The position numbers and the translations under genes were made by a program. 64,000 nucleotides of DNA, from contig NZ_CP151943.1 in NCBI RefSeq assembly GCF_038592905.1, positions 4,972,501 to 5,036,500 on the forward strand, in the 5' to 3' direction. The notes beneath the pieces were generated by a model, which was not told the origin of the DNA, did not search any database, and saw nothing but the letters and a program-made list of their open reading frames with translations. This DNA comes from Neobacillus sp. FSL H8-0543. GTDB lineage: Bacteria; Bacillota; Bacilli; Bacillales; Cytobacillaceae. This document shows positions 8,592 through 17,187 of this stretch, in pieces (the stretch's first letter is position 1; each line of letters starts with the position of its first letter).

Positions 8592-8625
8592 AAACCTTCC
8601 TTAAATTACTTTTTGGAAGGTTTTG
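8592..8625 (+). terminator. Probable intrinsic terminator
   Basis: AAACCTTCC (8592-8600) and GGAAGGTTT (8615-8623) form a 9-bp stem with a 14-nt loop and a short T-containing tail. The rest of the 327-bp gap 8475-8801 is AT-rich. I see no ORF or clear promoter in it. Confidence 0.6.
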
Positions 8626-8801
8626 TGCTATTAAGTTAAATATTGATATTAGTCTATATCGAGGAAGCCGTTGGTGAAGTAACTTGTAGTGGTAAGGGGT
8701 TTTATTGTAGATATCTTAATTGGTATGAAGTTATAGGATGGGGTAATTAATTATCTAGAATTATGTGTGCGGAAGTCTTTTTTTCGTGTTATTATTAATC
8801 T

Positions 8802-11516
8802 ATGAATATGCCAATTTTATCCACTAAACTATATATCCCTCTGCCACGGACTAATGTTGTCCTCCGACCGTTCCTGATCGAGCGGCTGAACGAGGGTCTG
8901 GACCGCAAGCTGACCCTCATCTCTGCCGCCGCTGGCTTTGGCAAGACTACGCTGGTCAGTCAATGGATAGCCGGTTGTGAGCGACCTGTTGCATGGCTGT
9001 CGCTGGACGAAGGGGATCACGACTCTACACGCTTCTTAACTCACCTTGTCGCCGCATTGCAGACGATTTCTGAGAATATTGGAGAAAGCGTGGTTGGTTC
9101 TATCAAATCCCCTCAGCCACCGTCTACTGAATCGATTCTGACGGCCTTACTCAATGAAATCTCAGCCATCCCGTACAAATTTGTCTTCGTCCTTGACGAT
9201 TACCATGTTATTGATTCCAAACGGATAGATGTTGCCCTCATTTTCTTACTTGAACATCTCCCACCACAGATGCACCTGATGATCTCTACCCGTGAAAATC
9301 CGCAGCTACCCTTAAGCCGGTTACGTGCCCAGGGCCACTTGACAGAGTTACGTTCCACCGACCTGCGCTTTACTCCAAGCGAAACGGCTACGTTCCTCAA
9401 TCAGGTGATGGGCCTGAGTCTCTCGGCCAGCGAGATTACTGCACTGGAGACCCGTACCGAAGGCTGGATTGCTGGACTCCAGCTGGCTGCGCTCTCCATG
9501 CAGGGGCGCGAGGACATTCCTGCGTTTATTCAGGCATTCGCTGGAGACAATCGGTACATATTGGACTATTTGGTCGAAGAGGTCCTTCAGCGTCAGACTG
9601 ACGATGTCCGGAGCTTCTTACTTCGTACCTCCATTCTCGGCCGGTTGCATGGCCCGCTGTGTGATGCCGTCACTGGCCAGGATGATGGAAACGCGCGGTT
9701 GCAGGCCCTTGAGCGAGGCAACTTCTTTGTTGTTCCACTGGATGACAAGCGCCACTGGTATCGCTATCATCACCTCTTTGCCGAGGTTCTTTTTGCGCAT
9801 TTGAGAGAGGATCATCCCGATCAGGTAGCTACACTGCACCGGCGCGCGAGCACATGGTGTGAGCACCATGGCTCGACGCCCGATGCGATCCGCCATGCGC
9901 TTGCTGCCGAGGATTTCGTGCGTGTTGCAGACTTGGTCGAGCTGGCATGTCCAGCCTTGGTCAGGAGTGGACAGGAGGCTTTGGTATTGGGCTGGTTGAA
10001 TGCGCTCCCCGACGAGCTGCTCCACTGTAGGCCCGTGCTCAGCGTTTGGTATGCCGGTGCTTTACTGGCTGGCGGCAAGTTAGAGGACGTTGAGGACCGA
10101 CTGCGAGGCGCCGAAAAGTGGCTGGAGACAACGGCAGACATGCGTGAGCGACAGGAAGCCCCACCGGCTGAAATGGTCGTCGTGGACGAAGAGGAATTTC
10201 GCCGTCTCCCGGGTTCGATTGCCGTGTACCGTGCCGGGCTAGCCCTGGTTCTGGGTGATGTGCCCGCTACCGTGAAATATGCCCGGCGGGTGCTTGACCT
10301 CGTACCTGAAGACGACCACCTCCGGCGCGGAGCGGCAACTGCTCTCCTGGGACTCGCATCCTGGAGGAGCGGGGATCTCGAGGAAGCACACCGGATGTTT
10401 GCAGACGGCATTGCTAGTGTACTGCTAGAAGGGGCCATCTCTGATGCAATCAATGGAGCAATCGCTCTGGCTGATATAAGGATTGCGCAAGGTCGACTCC
10501 TCGAAGCGATGAGTTCCTATGAGCGGGGATTGCGGCTTGCAACGGAGCAGGGTGAGCCTTTACTACGTGGGACGGCTGACATTTACGTGGGAATGAGTGA
10601 ACTCCACCGAGAGCATGACGATCTGCACACCGCCACGCAGTACCTGCTGAGAAGCAAGGAGCAGGGCGAGCACACCGGGTTCCCGCAAAACCGATATCGC
10701 TGGTGCGTCGCAATGGCTAGAATACGGGAGACACAAGGAGATTTGGACGGAGCGCTCGACCTGCTCCACGAGGCAGAGCACCTGTATGTAAGTGACTTTT
10801 TCCTAAATGTACGTCCTATAGCGGCGTTGAAGACAAGGGTGTGGGTCACGCAGGGGAAGTTGAGTGAAGCCCTCAACTGGGCACGGGAACAGGGCCTGTC
10901 CGCTTCGGATGACCTTTGCTACATGCGTGAATTTGAGCACATCACCCTGGCTAAATTGCTCCTAGCCCAGTATAAGCGAGACCGTGCAGACCGCTCCATG
11001 CTTGAGGCAATGGGACTACTACAACGCCTCATCCAAGCAGCGGAAGAGGGCGGGAGGACGGGAAGTGCGATCGAAATCCTGATCGTGCAGGCACTTGCTT
11101 ACCATATGCAAGGCGACATCCCTGCTGCTCTTGTGCCGCTGGAACGCGCCCTGGCCCTGGCAGAGCCAGAGGGCTACTTCCGCAACTTTGTTGACGAAGG
11201 ACGACCTATGGTGGCCTTGCTGGAAGCGTCCCTGAAACAGGGGATCGCCCCGAACTATGTTCGTCACCTCCTGAGGGCCTTTGGCAAGACTGAGGGTAGA
11301 ACGCCTGAAAAAATAGTTATGATCGAGCCACTGAGCGAACGTGAACGTGAAGTACTTAGACTGCTCAGAACTGACTTGAATGGCCCGGACATTGCCCGCG
11401 AACTAATGGTGTCCCTGAACACCTTGCGGACCCACACCAAGAACATTTATGCAAAGCTTGAAGTGAACAACCGTAGGGCAGCAGTCCGCCGGGCAGAGGA
11501 ACTCGATTTGTTCTAG
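8802..11516 (+). CDS. MalT/LuxR-type ATP-dependent transcriptional activator
   Basis: A 904-residue STAND-type regulator. The N-terminus (LSTKLYIPLPRTNVVLRP) is that of the MalT/LAL group. A P-loop, AAAGFGKTT, is at residues 42-50 and a Walker B-like FVFVLDDYH near 128-136. Helical TPR-like repeats fill about residues 340-800. A C-terminal LuxR helix-turn-helix runs from about 840 to 904 (LSEREREVLRLL, then SLNTLRTHTKNIYAKLEV). Proteins of this type bind an inducer and ATP, oligomerise and activate promoters. GC content is much higher than in flanking genes, suggesting transfer. No convincing ribosome site precedes the ATG at 8802 or the next in-frame ATG at 8808, so translation may be weak. 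A strong terminator follows. Targets are probably the flanking island genes. Confidence 0.9.
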   Translation: MNMPILSTKLYIPLPRTNVVLRPFLIERLNEGLDRKLTLISAAAGFGKTTLVSQWIAGCERPVAWLSLDEGDHDSTRFLTHLVAALQTISENIGESVVGSIKSPQPPSTESILTALLNEISAIPYKFVFVLDDYHVIDSKRIDVALIFLLEHLPPQMHLMISTRENPQLPLSRLRAQGHLTELRSTDLRFTPSETATFLNQVMGLSLSASEITALETRTEGWIAGLQLAALSMQGREDIPAFIQAFAGDNRYILDYLVEEVLQRQTDDVRSFLLRTSILGRLHGPLCDAVTGQDDGNARLQALERGNFFVVPLDDKRHWYRYHHLFAEVLFAHLREDHPDQVATLHRRASTWCEHHGSTPDAIRHALAAEDFVRVADLVELACPALVRSGQEALVLGWLNALPDELLHCRPVLSVWYAGALLAGGKLEDVEDRLRGAEKWLETTADMRERQEAPPAEMVVVDEEEFRRLPGSIAVYRAGLALVLGDVPATVKYARRVLDLVPEDDHLRRGAATALLGLASWRSGDLEEAHRMFADGIASVLLEGAISDAINGAIALADIRIAQGRLLEAMSSYERGLRLATEQGEPLLRGTADIYVGMSELHREHDDLHTATQYLLRSKEQGEHTGFPQNRYRWCVAMARIRETQGDLDGALDLLHEAEHLYVSDFFLNVRPIAALKTRVWVTQGKLSEALNWAREQGLSASDDLCYMREFEHITLAKLLLAQYKRDRADRSMLEAMGLLQRLIQAAEEGGRTGSAIEILIVQALAYHMQGDIPAALVPLERALALAEPEGYFRNFVDEGRPMVALLEASLKQGIAPNYVRHLLRAFGKTEGRTPEKIVMIEPLSEREREVLRLLRTDLNGPDIARELMVSLNTLRTHTKNIYAKLEVNNRRAAVRRAEELDLF

Positions 11517-11539
11517 CAAGCCCGCAAACACCACCCCGA

Positions 11540-11580
11540 CCCCAGCAGGTTTGACAAACCGCCTGCTGGGGCTTTTTTTC
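11540..11580 (+). terminator. Strong terminator after the MalT/LuxR-type gene
   Basis: CCCCAGCAGG (11540-11549) pairs with CCTGCTGGGG (11562-11571), followed by CTTTTTTTC. A degraded homologue sits at about 7685-7722, which suggests that the left copy once followed a similar gene. Confidence 0.92.
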
Positions 11581-11606
11581 TTTCCTCACAGCCTCCCAAT
11601 TAATAA

Positions 11607-11637
11607 ATCACCACATCAATCACCACATATGGTGATG
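11607..11637. promoter_or_regulatory. Candidate operator: tandem ATCACCACAT boxes, copy 2
   Basis: AAATCACCACAT and CAATCACCACAT are adjacent direct repeats with a 12-bp period. The second overlaps a perfect inverted repeat, TCACCA-CATA-TGGTGA (11620-11635). It lies upstream of the three-gene unit starting at 11734 and matches the arrangement at 7751. Confidence 0.55.
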
Positions 11638-11733
11638 ACTTCTCACCAAATGAAAGAGTAATTTAATGAAGAGAGGAACGTAAAAAACGACGTGGAGATG
11701 CATTCACGCGAGGAACATGAAGGAGGAACTTAT

Positions 11734-12042
11734 ATGAGTGATACACACATAAGAACGGAGGGCAATTACGAGTCCGGACTGTATGAAATTCGCGTCAAGG
11801 GACATCTTGATGCCCGGTGGGCCGACCAGTTTGAGGGTCTGAGCTTCATCCACGAAAGTGACGGAACAACCATCCTCACCGGAAAAGTGGTCGATCAAGC
11901 TGCATTACATGGCTTCCTGAGGAAAGTGCGTGATCTCGCCCTGCCATTGGTCTCGGTCATTCAGATTGATCCCAAACAGGTGAACGGACCAGATATCAAC
12001 GTAGACACAACAAATAGTACAAAAAGGGAGACAAACAGATGA
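11734..12042 (+). CDS. Small soluble protein of unknown function
   Basis: 102 residues from the ATG at 11734, chosen because AAGGAGG lies 7 nt before it; an upstream in-frame ATG at 11692 has no such site. There are no membrane segments. The protein is mixed alpha/beta in look: the middle has GLYEIRVKGHLDARWADQFE and the second half ALHGFLRKVRDLALPLVSV. I recognise no named family. The stop overlaps the next start (ATGA), so it is co-translated with the membrane protein that follows. A decayed copy of its first 25 codons lies at 7858. GC-rich like the rest of the island. Confidence 0.75.
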   Translation: MSDTHIRTEGNYESGLYEIRVKGHLDARWADQFEGLSFIHESDGTTILTGKVVDQAALHGFLRKVRDLALPLVSVIQIDPKQVNGPDINVDTTNSTKRETNR

Positions 12043-12833
12043 AAAAAAACCCCCGGACATCAGTCATTGATGGGAACAAGAATACGCACATGAACCAGCC
12101 CTCCGAGTCCGGTTTGGAGAGCAAAATGAAGGTAACAGCCTCAAGTCTCATCCGTTGGGCAGGTTTATCAGCTATGCTGGCAGGGTTCCTTTTCATAGTC
12201 ATTCAGACGATTCATCCAGCTGATATTCTTTCGTCTGTTATCACCGATCGATGGGCAATCGTCCACTACTTGAGCATCGCCATGTGTCTCTTCGGCCTGC
12301 TCGGCATTACGGGGATTTACGCTAGGCAAGTGGAAGAGGCAGGTTGGCTTGGTCTGGCCGGCTATCTCATGTTTAGCCTCTTCTATGCGCTCACAATGGG
12401 CTTTCAATTCACCGAAGCCTTTATCTCACCGCTGTTGCCGACCGAGGCACCGAAATTAGTAGAGAGCTTCTTAGCGCTCGCCAGTGGGTCCGCTGGAGAG
12501 ATGAACCTCGGAGCCGTCGCAGCGGTATATTCGTTAGTAGGGGTACTGTATATGCTCGGCGGCCCACTGTTTGGTATAGCGACAATTCGAGCAAGCATCC
12601 TGCCGCGCTGGGCGGCAATACTTTTTGCCTCCGCAGGTCCCGTGTCGGCCCTAGTGGTTTCGCTGATCCCACACCCGCTCGACCGGATAGCAGCGGTTCC
12701 TCTTGGAGTAGGTCTGGCCTGGCTGGGATATGCGCTCTGGTCTGAACGGCCAGAGAAACACTCGAAACCTTTACCTGCCAAGGGAAGCCCCCAAACCCAA
12801 GGAGCTGAAAATGAAAGTGAAAATCTACGATAA
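12039..12833 (+). CDS. Multi-pass membrane protein of unknown function
   Basis: 264 residues. A hydrophilic N-terminal 40 residues is followed by about six hydrophobic segments (from SLIRWAGLSAMLAGFLFIVI near residue 36 to VPLGVGLAWLGYALW near 235) and a polar tail. Its start overlaps the previous stop by 4 bp and its end overlaps the next gene by 23 bp, so the three genes form one translational unit. GGGAG lies before the ATG. I cannot assign a family with confidence; the layout recalls DUF4386-like membrane proteins. Confidence 0.75.
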   Translation: MKKNPRTSVIDGNKNTHMNQPSESGLESKMKVTASSLIRWAGLSAMLAGFLFIVIQTIHPADILSSVITDRWAIVHYLSIAMCLFGLLGITGIYARQVEEAGWLGLAGYLMFSLFYALTMGFQFTEAFISPLLPTEAPKLVESFLALASGSAGEMNLGAVAAVYSLVGVLYMLGGPLFGIATIRASILPRWAAILFASAGPVSALVVSLIPHPLDRIAAVPLGVGLAWLGYALWSERPEKHSKPLPAKGSPQTQGAENESENLR

Positions 12834-13563
12834 AGGTCGAGCCCCCGATGTGCCTGAGCACAATGAGTTAGGGAAACCTACGTCTCAGAAAACCAAAGTA
12901 CCGGCAAAAGCAGGTTCATCAAAGTGGCTCGTCACCGCACTGCTAGTACTTAGCTTTGTTCCTCTCGCCAGCGGCATATTCCGCCTAATCGGGCTGGCCG
13001 GCGGTGTGGAAATCATGCCAGCCAATGCAAGGTTTTCTGCGTCGCCCCTGCCGGTGGTGCTGCATATCCTGACCGTCAGCCTGTATGCCATTTTGGGCGC
13101 ATTTCAATTCGCAGCCGGTTTCCGTCTGCGCAGGCCAGGCTGGCACCGTGCGGCAGGAAAACTCCTGGTTTTATGCGGACTGATGGCTGGGCTTACAGGG
13201 CTGTGGCTGAACTTGTTTTATTCCCGCCCGGCTGGCAGCGGTGAGCTGCTGTATGCATTTCGGCTCCTTTTTGGGTCAGCCATGGTTGTGTCCATCCTTC
13301 TAGGCTTTGCAGCGATCCTGCGAGGGGACGTGATCCGGCACCGCGCATGGATGATACGCGGCTATGCGATCGGGCTTGGCGCGGGAACACAGGTGCTGAC
13401 TGAGTTCGCAGGGGCATTGACCCTCGGGCCGCCAGATGAGATCAGCAAAGCGCTATTGATGGGAGCGGGTTGGGTGATCAACCTCTCCGTGGCCGAATGG
13501 GCCATCCGCAGGCGGTCGATCCCTTCAGCTCGCACGGCATCAGCTGATATTTCCCATTTGTAA
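12811..13563 (+). CDS. DUF2306-type membrane protein
   Basis: 250 residues from the ATG at 12811, preceded by AAGGAG 6 nt away; an in-frame ATG at 12730 lies deep in the previous gene and lacks a ribosome site. A polar N-terminus of about 40 residues is followed by six to seven hydrophobic segments. The pattern LHILTVSLYAILGAFQFAAG then RPGWHRAAGKLLV, with a later HRAWMIRGYAI, is that of the DUF2306 family, whose conserved histidines lie at membrane edges. Biochemical function is unknown. It is the last gene of the unit starting at 11734. Confidence 0.75.
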   Translation: MKVKIYDKGRAPDVPEHNELGKPTSQKTKVPAKAGSSKWLVTALLVLSFVPLASGIFRLIGLAGGVEIMPANARFSASPLPVVLHILTVSLYAILGAFQFAAGFRLRRPGWHRAAGKLLVLCGLMAGLTGLWLNLFYSRPAGSGELLYAFRLLFGSAMVVSILLGFAAILRGDVIRHRAWMIRGYAIGLGAGTQVLTEFAGALTLGPPDEISKALLMGAGWVINLSVAEWAIRRRSIPSARTASADISHL

Positions 13564-13723
13564 TGAGGAAAGTCTGAATGAAGCCGCCTATTCAACAACA
13601 CAAAGCATCGTTATTTGAAGTAAAGCTTTAAGAACACGATGAGTGAAACACTCGTTACCGCAACGAACATGACAATATTCGTTTTAGGCGACTTCATGAA
13701 TAAAACGACTTGGAGGAGAATAA

Positions 13724-14719
13724 ATGAAAGCAATTGTGTACACAAAGTACGGCCCTCCCGATGTTCTTCAACTAAAAGAGGTAAAAAAACCTGCTCCTAA
13801 AGAAAATGAAATACTGATAAGAGTCAAAGCGACAACCGTTTCAGTAGCAGATATTCGCGCACGGAGTTTTACCGTTCCTCTCGCTTTTTGGCTGCCTGCC
13901 CGAATATCATTGGGTTTTAAACAACCCAAAAAAGAAATATTAGGTATGGAGCTAGCTGGAGATGTGGAGTCAGTAGGCAAAAATGTCAAGAAGTTTAAGG
14001 GAGGTGACCAGATTTTTGCCGCTTCTTTGAAGGGTTTTGGTGCATATGCCGAGTATATATGTCTGCCTGAAGATGGACCTGTTTCGATCAAACCTTCTAG
14101 TATAACTTATGAAGAAGCCGCAGCCCTTCCGATAGGGGCACGTACAGCCTTGCATTTTTTGAGAAAAGCTAACATTCAGAAAGACCAAAAGGTCCTTGTT
14201 TATGGTGCTTCAGGAAGTGTAGGAAGTTATGCTGTACAGATTGCCAAGTATTTCGGAGCACAAGTTACAGGAGTATGCAGTACCGCAAATTTAGAATGGG
14301 TAAGATCTTTAGGAGCTGATGAGGTCATTGATTACACTAAAGAGGATTTTTCTAGTAAAGGCGAGTCTTACGATGTGATCTTTGAAACGGTAGGCAAGAG
14401 CTCGTTTTCAGCTTGTGTGAAATCGCTTAAGAAAGACGGCACCTATATGAATGTCACGATATTGTTGCCAGGTGTTCGAATGCTATGGACGAAATTCACT
14501 AGCAAAAGGAAATTCATATTGGCTCAAAATTCACCTGAAACTTCCGAAGCACTAAACTTCCTTAAAGAACTTGTTGAGAAGGGAAAGTTAAAAGTAATCA
14601 TTGACAGGCACTATCTGTTTGAAGAGATTGTGGAAGCTCATCGATATGTCGAAAAAGGTCACAAAAAGGGAAATGTGGTCATCAATCTGGAACAAAACAA
14701 CAAATCCCTAAAAGTATGA
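13724..14719 (+). CDS. Zinc-free medium-chain NAD(P)H oxidoreductase
   Basis: 331 residues of the medium-chain dehydrogenase superfamily, quinone-oxidoreductase branch. The N-terminal GroES-like part starts [20 protein letters not shown]. The nucleotide-binding motif YGASGSVG is at 160-167, followed by a Rossmann fold ([15 protein letters not shown]). The cysteines and histidines that bind zinc in alcohol dehydrogenases are absent. Proteins of this group reduce quinones, enones or similar substrates with NADPH; the substrate is unknown here. GGAGG is present before the ATG. Base composition returns to the low-GC level of the host, so it probably marks the right side of the island. Confidence 0.85.
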   Translation: MKAIVYTKYGPPDVLQLKEVKKPAPKENEILIRVKATTVSVADIRARSFTVPLAFWLPARISLGFKQPKKEILGMELAGDVESVGKNVKKFKGGDQIFAASLKGFGAYAEYICLPEDGPVSIKPSSITYEEAAALPIGARTALHFLRKANIQKDQKVLVYGASGSVGSYAVQIAKYFGAQVTGVCSTANLEWVRSLGADEVIDYTKEDFSSKGESYDVIFETVGKSSFSACVKSLKKDGTYMNVTILLPGVRMLWTKFTSKRKFILAQNSPETSEALNFLKELVEKGKLKVIIDRHYLFEEIVEAHRYVEKGHKKGNVVINLEQNNKSLKV

Positions 14720-14731
14720 ACTAAATGCAAG

Positions 14732-14762
14732 CCGCCAAAAGGTGAATGGCAATTTTTGGCGG
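14732..14762 (+). terminator. Hairpin after the oxidoreductase gene, terminator-like
   Basis: CCGCCAAAA and TTTTGGCGG form a 9-bp stem. There is no T tract beyond the stem, so termination is uncertain. Confidence 0.4.
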
Positions 14763-14812
14763 TTGGAAATGCTCGAATTTTCTCCTCGATGTGAATGTAT
14801 GATGACGGGCAT

Positions 14813-14862
14813 TGGGGTCAGTCTCCCAGGAAACTAAAGCTTTAACGCATCGGGGGACCCGA
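14813..14862. repeat. Dispersed hairpin repeat, copy 2
   Basis: This carries the same 26-base core as 5264-5289, here at 14825-14850. It is flanked by GGGGTCAGTCTCCC on the left and GGGGGACCC on the right, which are again inverted relative to each other. Confidence 0.75.
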
Positions 14863-14961
14863 TTTTCAGTTGATATAATATGGGTCACAAATTCATTTGT
14901 GTATTTTTTGTTAACATTTCATCCAACTCATAAAAATATCAGTACCTTAATTCTATAAAAA

Positions 14962-15036
14962 AGACTGCCGTAAACCCGAATCTTTTCGGATTTGTCGACA
15001 GTCTGAGCCTATCTCTGTAAAGATAGGCTTTTTTGC
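14962..15036 (+). terminator. Imperfect hairpin followed by a strong terminator
   Basis: AGACTG (14962) and CAGTCT (14999) close an imperfect hairpin with CCGAA/TTCGG inside. Next, AGCCTATCT (15006-15014) and AGATAGGCT (15021-15029) form a 9-bp stem followed by TTTTTT. The rest of the gap 14720-15247 holds the dispersed repeat and the regulated promoter at 15106. Confidence 0.85.
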
Positions 15037-15105
15037 ATCTTCTGAAATGGAAAGTTTTCCGTTCTCCCTTATTTTTTCCCCTTCGTATAAATTTTCAGAA
15101 AATAT

Positions 15106-15140
15106 CCGAGTATTGACCCCCATAGCCGAAATTTATCACC
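15106..15140. promoter_or_regulatory. Rhamnose operator A: two CCGA boxes 20 bp apart
   Basis: CCGAGTATTGACCCC starts at 15106 and CCGAAATTTATCACC at 15126. The CACC end (15137-15140) is followed 23 nt later by TATTCT (15164), a -10-like hexamer, and CTAAATGTA. There is no good -35, as expected for an activator-dependent promoter. Sites B, C and D share box spacing and CACC position exactly. Confidence 0.75.
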
Positions 15141-15196
15141 TTTTTACTTTTTGGGATAGTTTGTATTCTAAATGTATGGGTTTTATGTCTTATAAC

Positions 15197-15211
15197 TTGG
15201 AAGCGTATACA
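15197..15211. promoter_or_regulatory. cre-like site (CcpA), operator A unit
   Basis: TTGGAAGCGTATACA fits WTGNAANCGNWNNCW at every defined position. It lies in the early transcribed region of the isomerase-rhaM unit, a roadblock position for carbon catabolite repression. Confidence 0.75.
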
Positions 15212-15247
15212 TGTAATTGTTTTTGAGATTATGAAGGGGGTATTAAG

Positions 15248-16744
15248 ATGCTGGAGTCTATCAAACCAGTAAAAAAAGCCAGAGTGGGTTTATACACCAT
15301 TGGCCTACAGGCATATTGGAGTCAATTTCCGGGGTTAAAAGACAGATTAATCGAATACGGGAAATTTATCGAAACCAAAATGTCCCAGCATGGTGAAGTC
15401 TATAATTATGGGTTAGTAGATAGTGAAGCCGAAGCAAGACGTGCTGGGGAATGGTTCAACGAAAAGAATGTCGATCTTGTTTTTTGCCATTCCGGAACCT
15501 ATTCCACCAGCTCCGCCGTTCTTCCTGTTCATCAGATATGCAAGGCACCGGCTATTATTTTAAATCTTCAGCCAACAGAGCGGATCAATTACGAACAAAC
15601 CACCACGGGCGAATGGCTTGCGCATTGTGGAGCCTGCCCAACTCCGGAAATAGGCAATGCTTTTAACAGAAGTGGAATTAAATTCAGAGTAGTCAATGGT
15701 CTTTTGGGGTTGAATTATACACCCGAAATATCCTTAACAAATGAAAAATCAAGTGAGAGACCTGAAGCGATTCATGCTTGGAGCCAAATCAATGATTGGA
15801 TTCGGGCAGCCTCAGTTCCGCGGACGTTACGGCAAAGCCGCTTTGGATTTTTAGGAAATACATACAGCGGCATGCTGGATATGTACAGTGATTTTACGAT
15901 GATTCAAGCACAAACGGGTGTTCATATCGAAGTTCTTGAAATGTGTGATCTTGACCAGCTGCTGAAAGGGGTATCGGAGGCTGATGTAAAAAAGAAAATG
16001 GAGGAGGTCTATGAATTTTTCGAAATTAGTGGCGACTCTCCATCTGACCCCATTGCCCGGAAACCTACACTGGAACAATTGGAATGGTCGTGTAAAGTGG
16101 CATCTGCACAAGAGAAACTGGTAAAAGAATTTGACTTGGATGCGCTAACTTATTATTACCATGGTGCGCCTAATAGTGTTTATGAGAAACTGCAAGCCAG
16201 TTTTATCGTTGGCCACTCTCTGCTCACAGCAAAAGGTATCCCGTGCTCGGGGGAAGGCGATTTAAAAACAGCTATCGCCATGAAAATCTGTGACATTTTA
16301 GGGACAGGCGGCAGTTTTTCAGAAATTGTTGTAGTGGACTATATTGACGAAACGATTTTGTTAGGGCATGACGGCCCCTTTCATTTAGCGATTTCCGATG
16401 GAAAGCCGATCCTTCGGGGAATGGGATTGTACCATGGCAAGCAAGGTTCAGGTGTTTCCGTTGAAGCTAAGGTTAAAACCGGTCCCATCACAACACTGAA
16501 TGTCACCCAAACTGGTGATGGAAAGCTCAAGCTTATTATCAGTGAAGGCGTTTCAACGGATGGCCCGATTATGCGAATCGGAAATACCCAGACGCCAGTG
16601 AAGTTCAATGAGCACCCGGATCTCTATATGGAAAGATGGTTCCATGAAGCGCCGACTCATCACTGCGCCATGTCGATTGGAAACAATGCAGCTTTGTTTA
16701 GTAAAGCAGGGGAGCTATTGAATTGCAAAACTGTCACACTATAA
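15248..16744 (+). CDS. Sugar isomerase of the L-arabinose/L-fucose isomerase family
   Basis: 498 residues, cytoplasmic. The fold family is that of L-arabinose and L-fucose isomerases, which interconvert aldoses and ketoses with a divalent metal. Likely metal ligands and acid/base residues by position are Glu336 in SGEGDLKTA, an acidic residue in FSEIVVVDYID, His374 in LGHDGP and His471 or His472 in THHCAMSIGN. It is followed by rhaM with a 30-bp gap and controlled by rhamnose operator A plus a cre-like site. A canonical RhaA is encoded at 53621, so this could be a second isomerase for L-rhamnose, or for another sugar released with it (L-fucose, L-arabinose, L-lyxose). AAGGGGG precedes the ATG. 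Family assignment is firm, substrate is open. Confidence 0.82.
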   Translation: MLESIKPVKKARVGLYTIGLQAYWSQFPGLKDRLIEYGKFIETKMSQHGEVYNYGLVDSEAEARRAGEWFNEKNVDLVFCHSGTYSTSSAVLPVHQICKAPAIILNLQPTERINYEQTTTGEWLAHCGACPTPEIGNAFNRSGIKFRVVNGLLGLNYTPEISLTNEKSSERPEAIHAWSQINDWIRAASVPRTLRQSRFGFLGNTYSGMLDMYSDFTMIQAQTGVHIEVLEMCDLDQLLKGVSEADVKKKMEEVYEFFEISGDSPSDPIARKPTLEQLEWSCKVASAQEKLVKEFDLDALTYYYHGAPNSVYEKLQASFIVGHSLLTAKGIPCSGEGDLKTAIAMKICDILGTGGSFSEIVVVDYIDETILLGHDGPFHLAISDGKPILRGMGLYHGKQGSGVSVEAKVKTGPITTLNVTQTGDGKLKLIISEGVSTDGPIMRIGNTQTPVKFNEHPDLYMERWFHEAPTHHCAMSIGNNAALFSKAGELLNCKTVTL

Positions 16745-16774
16745 AAACGATTTATGATAAAGGAGGATTCTGTG

Positions 16775-17101
16775 ATGGAAAAAAGCAGCAAATACGCCTG
16801 GACATGGGAGATTAAAGAAGAGAAGCTCGAGGAATATATCGAGATGCATGTAAATCCATGGCCGGAAATCTTGGAGGAGCATCGTAAAGCAGGCATAAAA
16901 AATTACTCAATCTTTCAAAATGGAAACCAATTTTTTTACTGTTTTGAATGCGATGATGTGGATGCTGCGTTCGCGTATATTGCAAAAAGTGAAGCCTGTA
17001 ACCACTGGAACGCGATTACATCAAAAATGGTAAAGGGGTCCTTTAACTTCATTGAACCAGAACCCATTAAGCCTCTTCATGAAGTATTCTATTTAAAATA
17101 A
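16775..17101 (+). CDS. rhaM: L-rhamnose mutarotase
   Basis: 108 residues from the ATG at 16775, with AAAGGAGG 9-10 nt upstream. It matches the RhaM family (PF05336): a basic start, then EEYIEMHVNPWPEILEEHRK and NYSIFQNGNQFFYCFE, and a late CNHWNAITSKMV. His and Trp in the MHVNPWPE region correspond to the active-site positions of the family. RhaM interconverts alpha and beta L-rhamnose so that the isomerase gets the anomer it uses. Co-transcribed with the isomerase upstream and followed by a hairpin at 17109. Confidence 0.9.
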   Translation: MEKSSKYAWTWEIKEEKLEEYIEMHVNPWPEILEEHRKAGIKNYSIFQNGNQFFYCFECDDVDAAFAYIAKSEACNHWNAITSKMVKGSFNFIEPEPIKPLHEVFYLK

Positions 17102-17108
17102 TGAACGC

Positions 17109-17142
17109 AAGGAGGCAGGATAAATGGCTGCCTCCTTATTCT
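17109..17142 (+). terminator. Hairpin after rhaM
   Basis: AAGGAGGCAG (17109-17118) and CTGCCTCCTT (17128-17137) form a 10-bp stem, then ATTCT. The stem is strong but the T tract is weak. Confidence 0.6.
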
Positions 17143-17187
17143 AACAGTCAAATTAATCATGATGGTATAACCCATATATTTCAACTT

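Noticed and set aside
9618..10453. Long minus-strand open frames inside the MalT/LuxR-type gene
   Set aside because: They arise from the high GC of the gene, lack ribosome sites and show no protein-like features.
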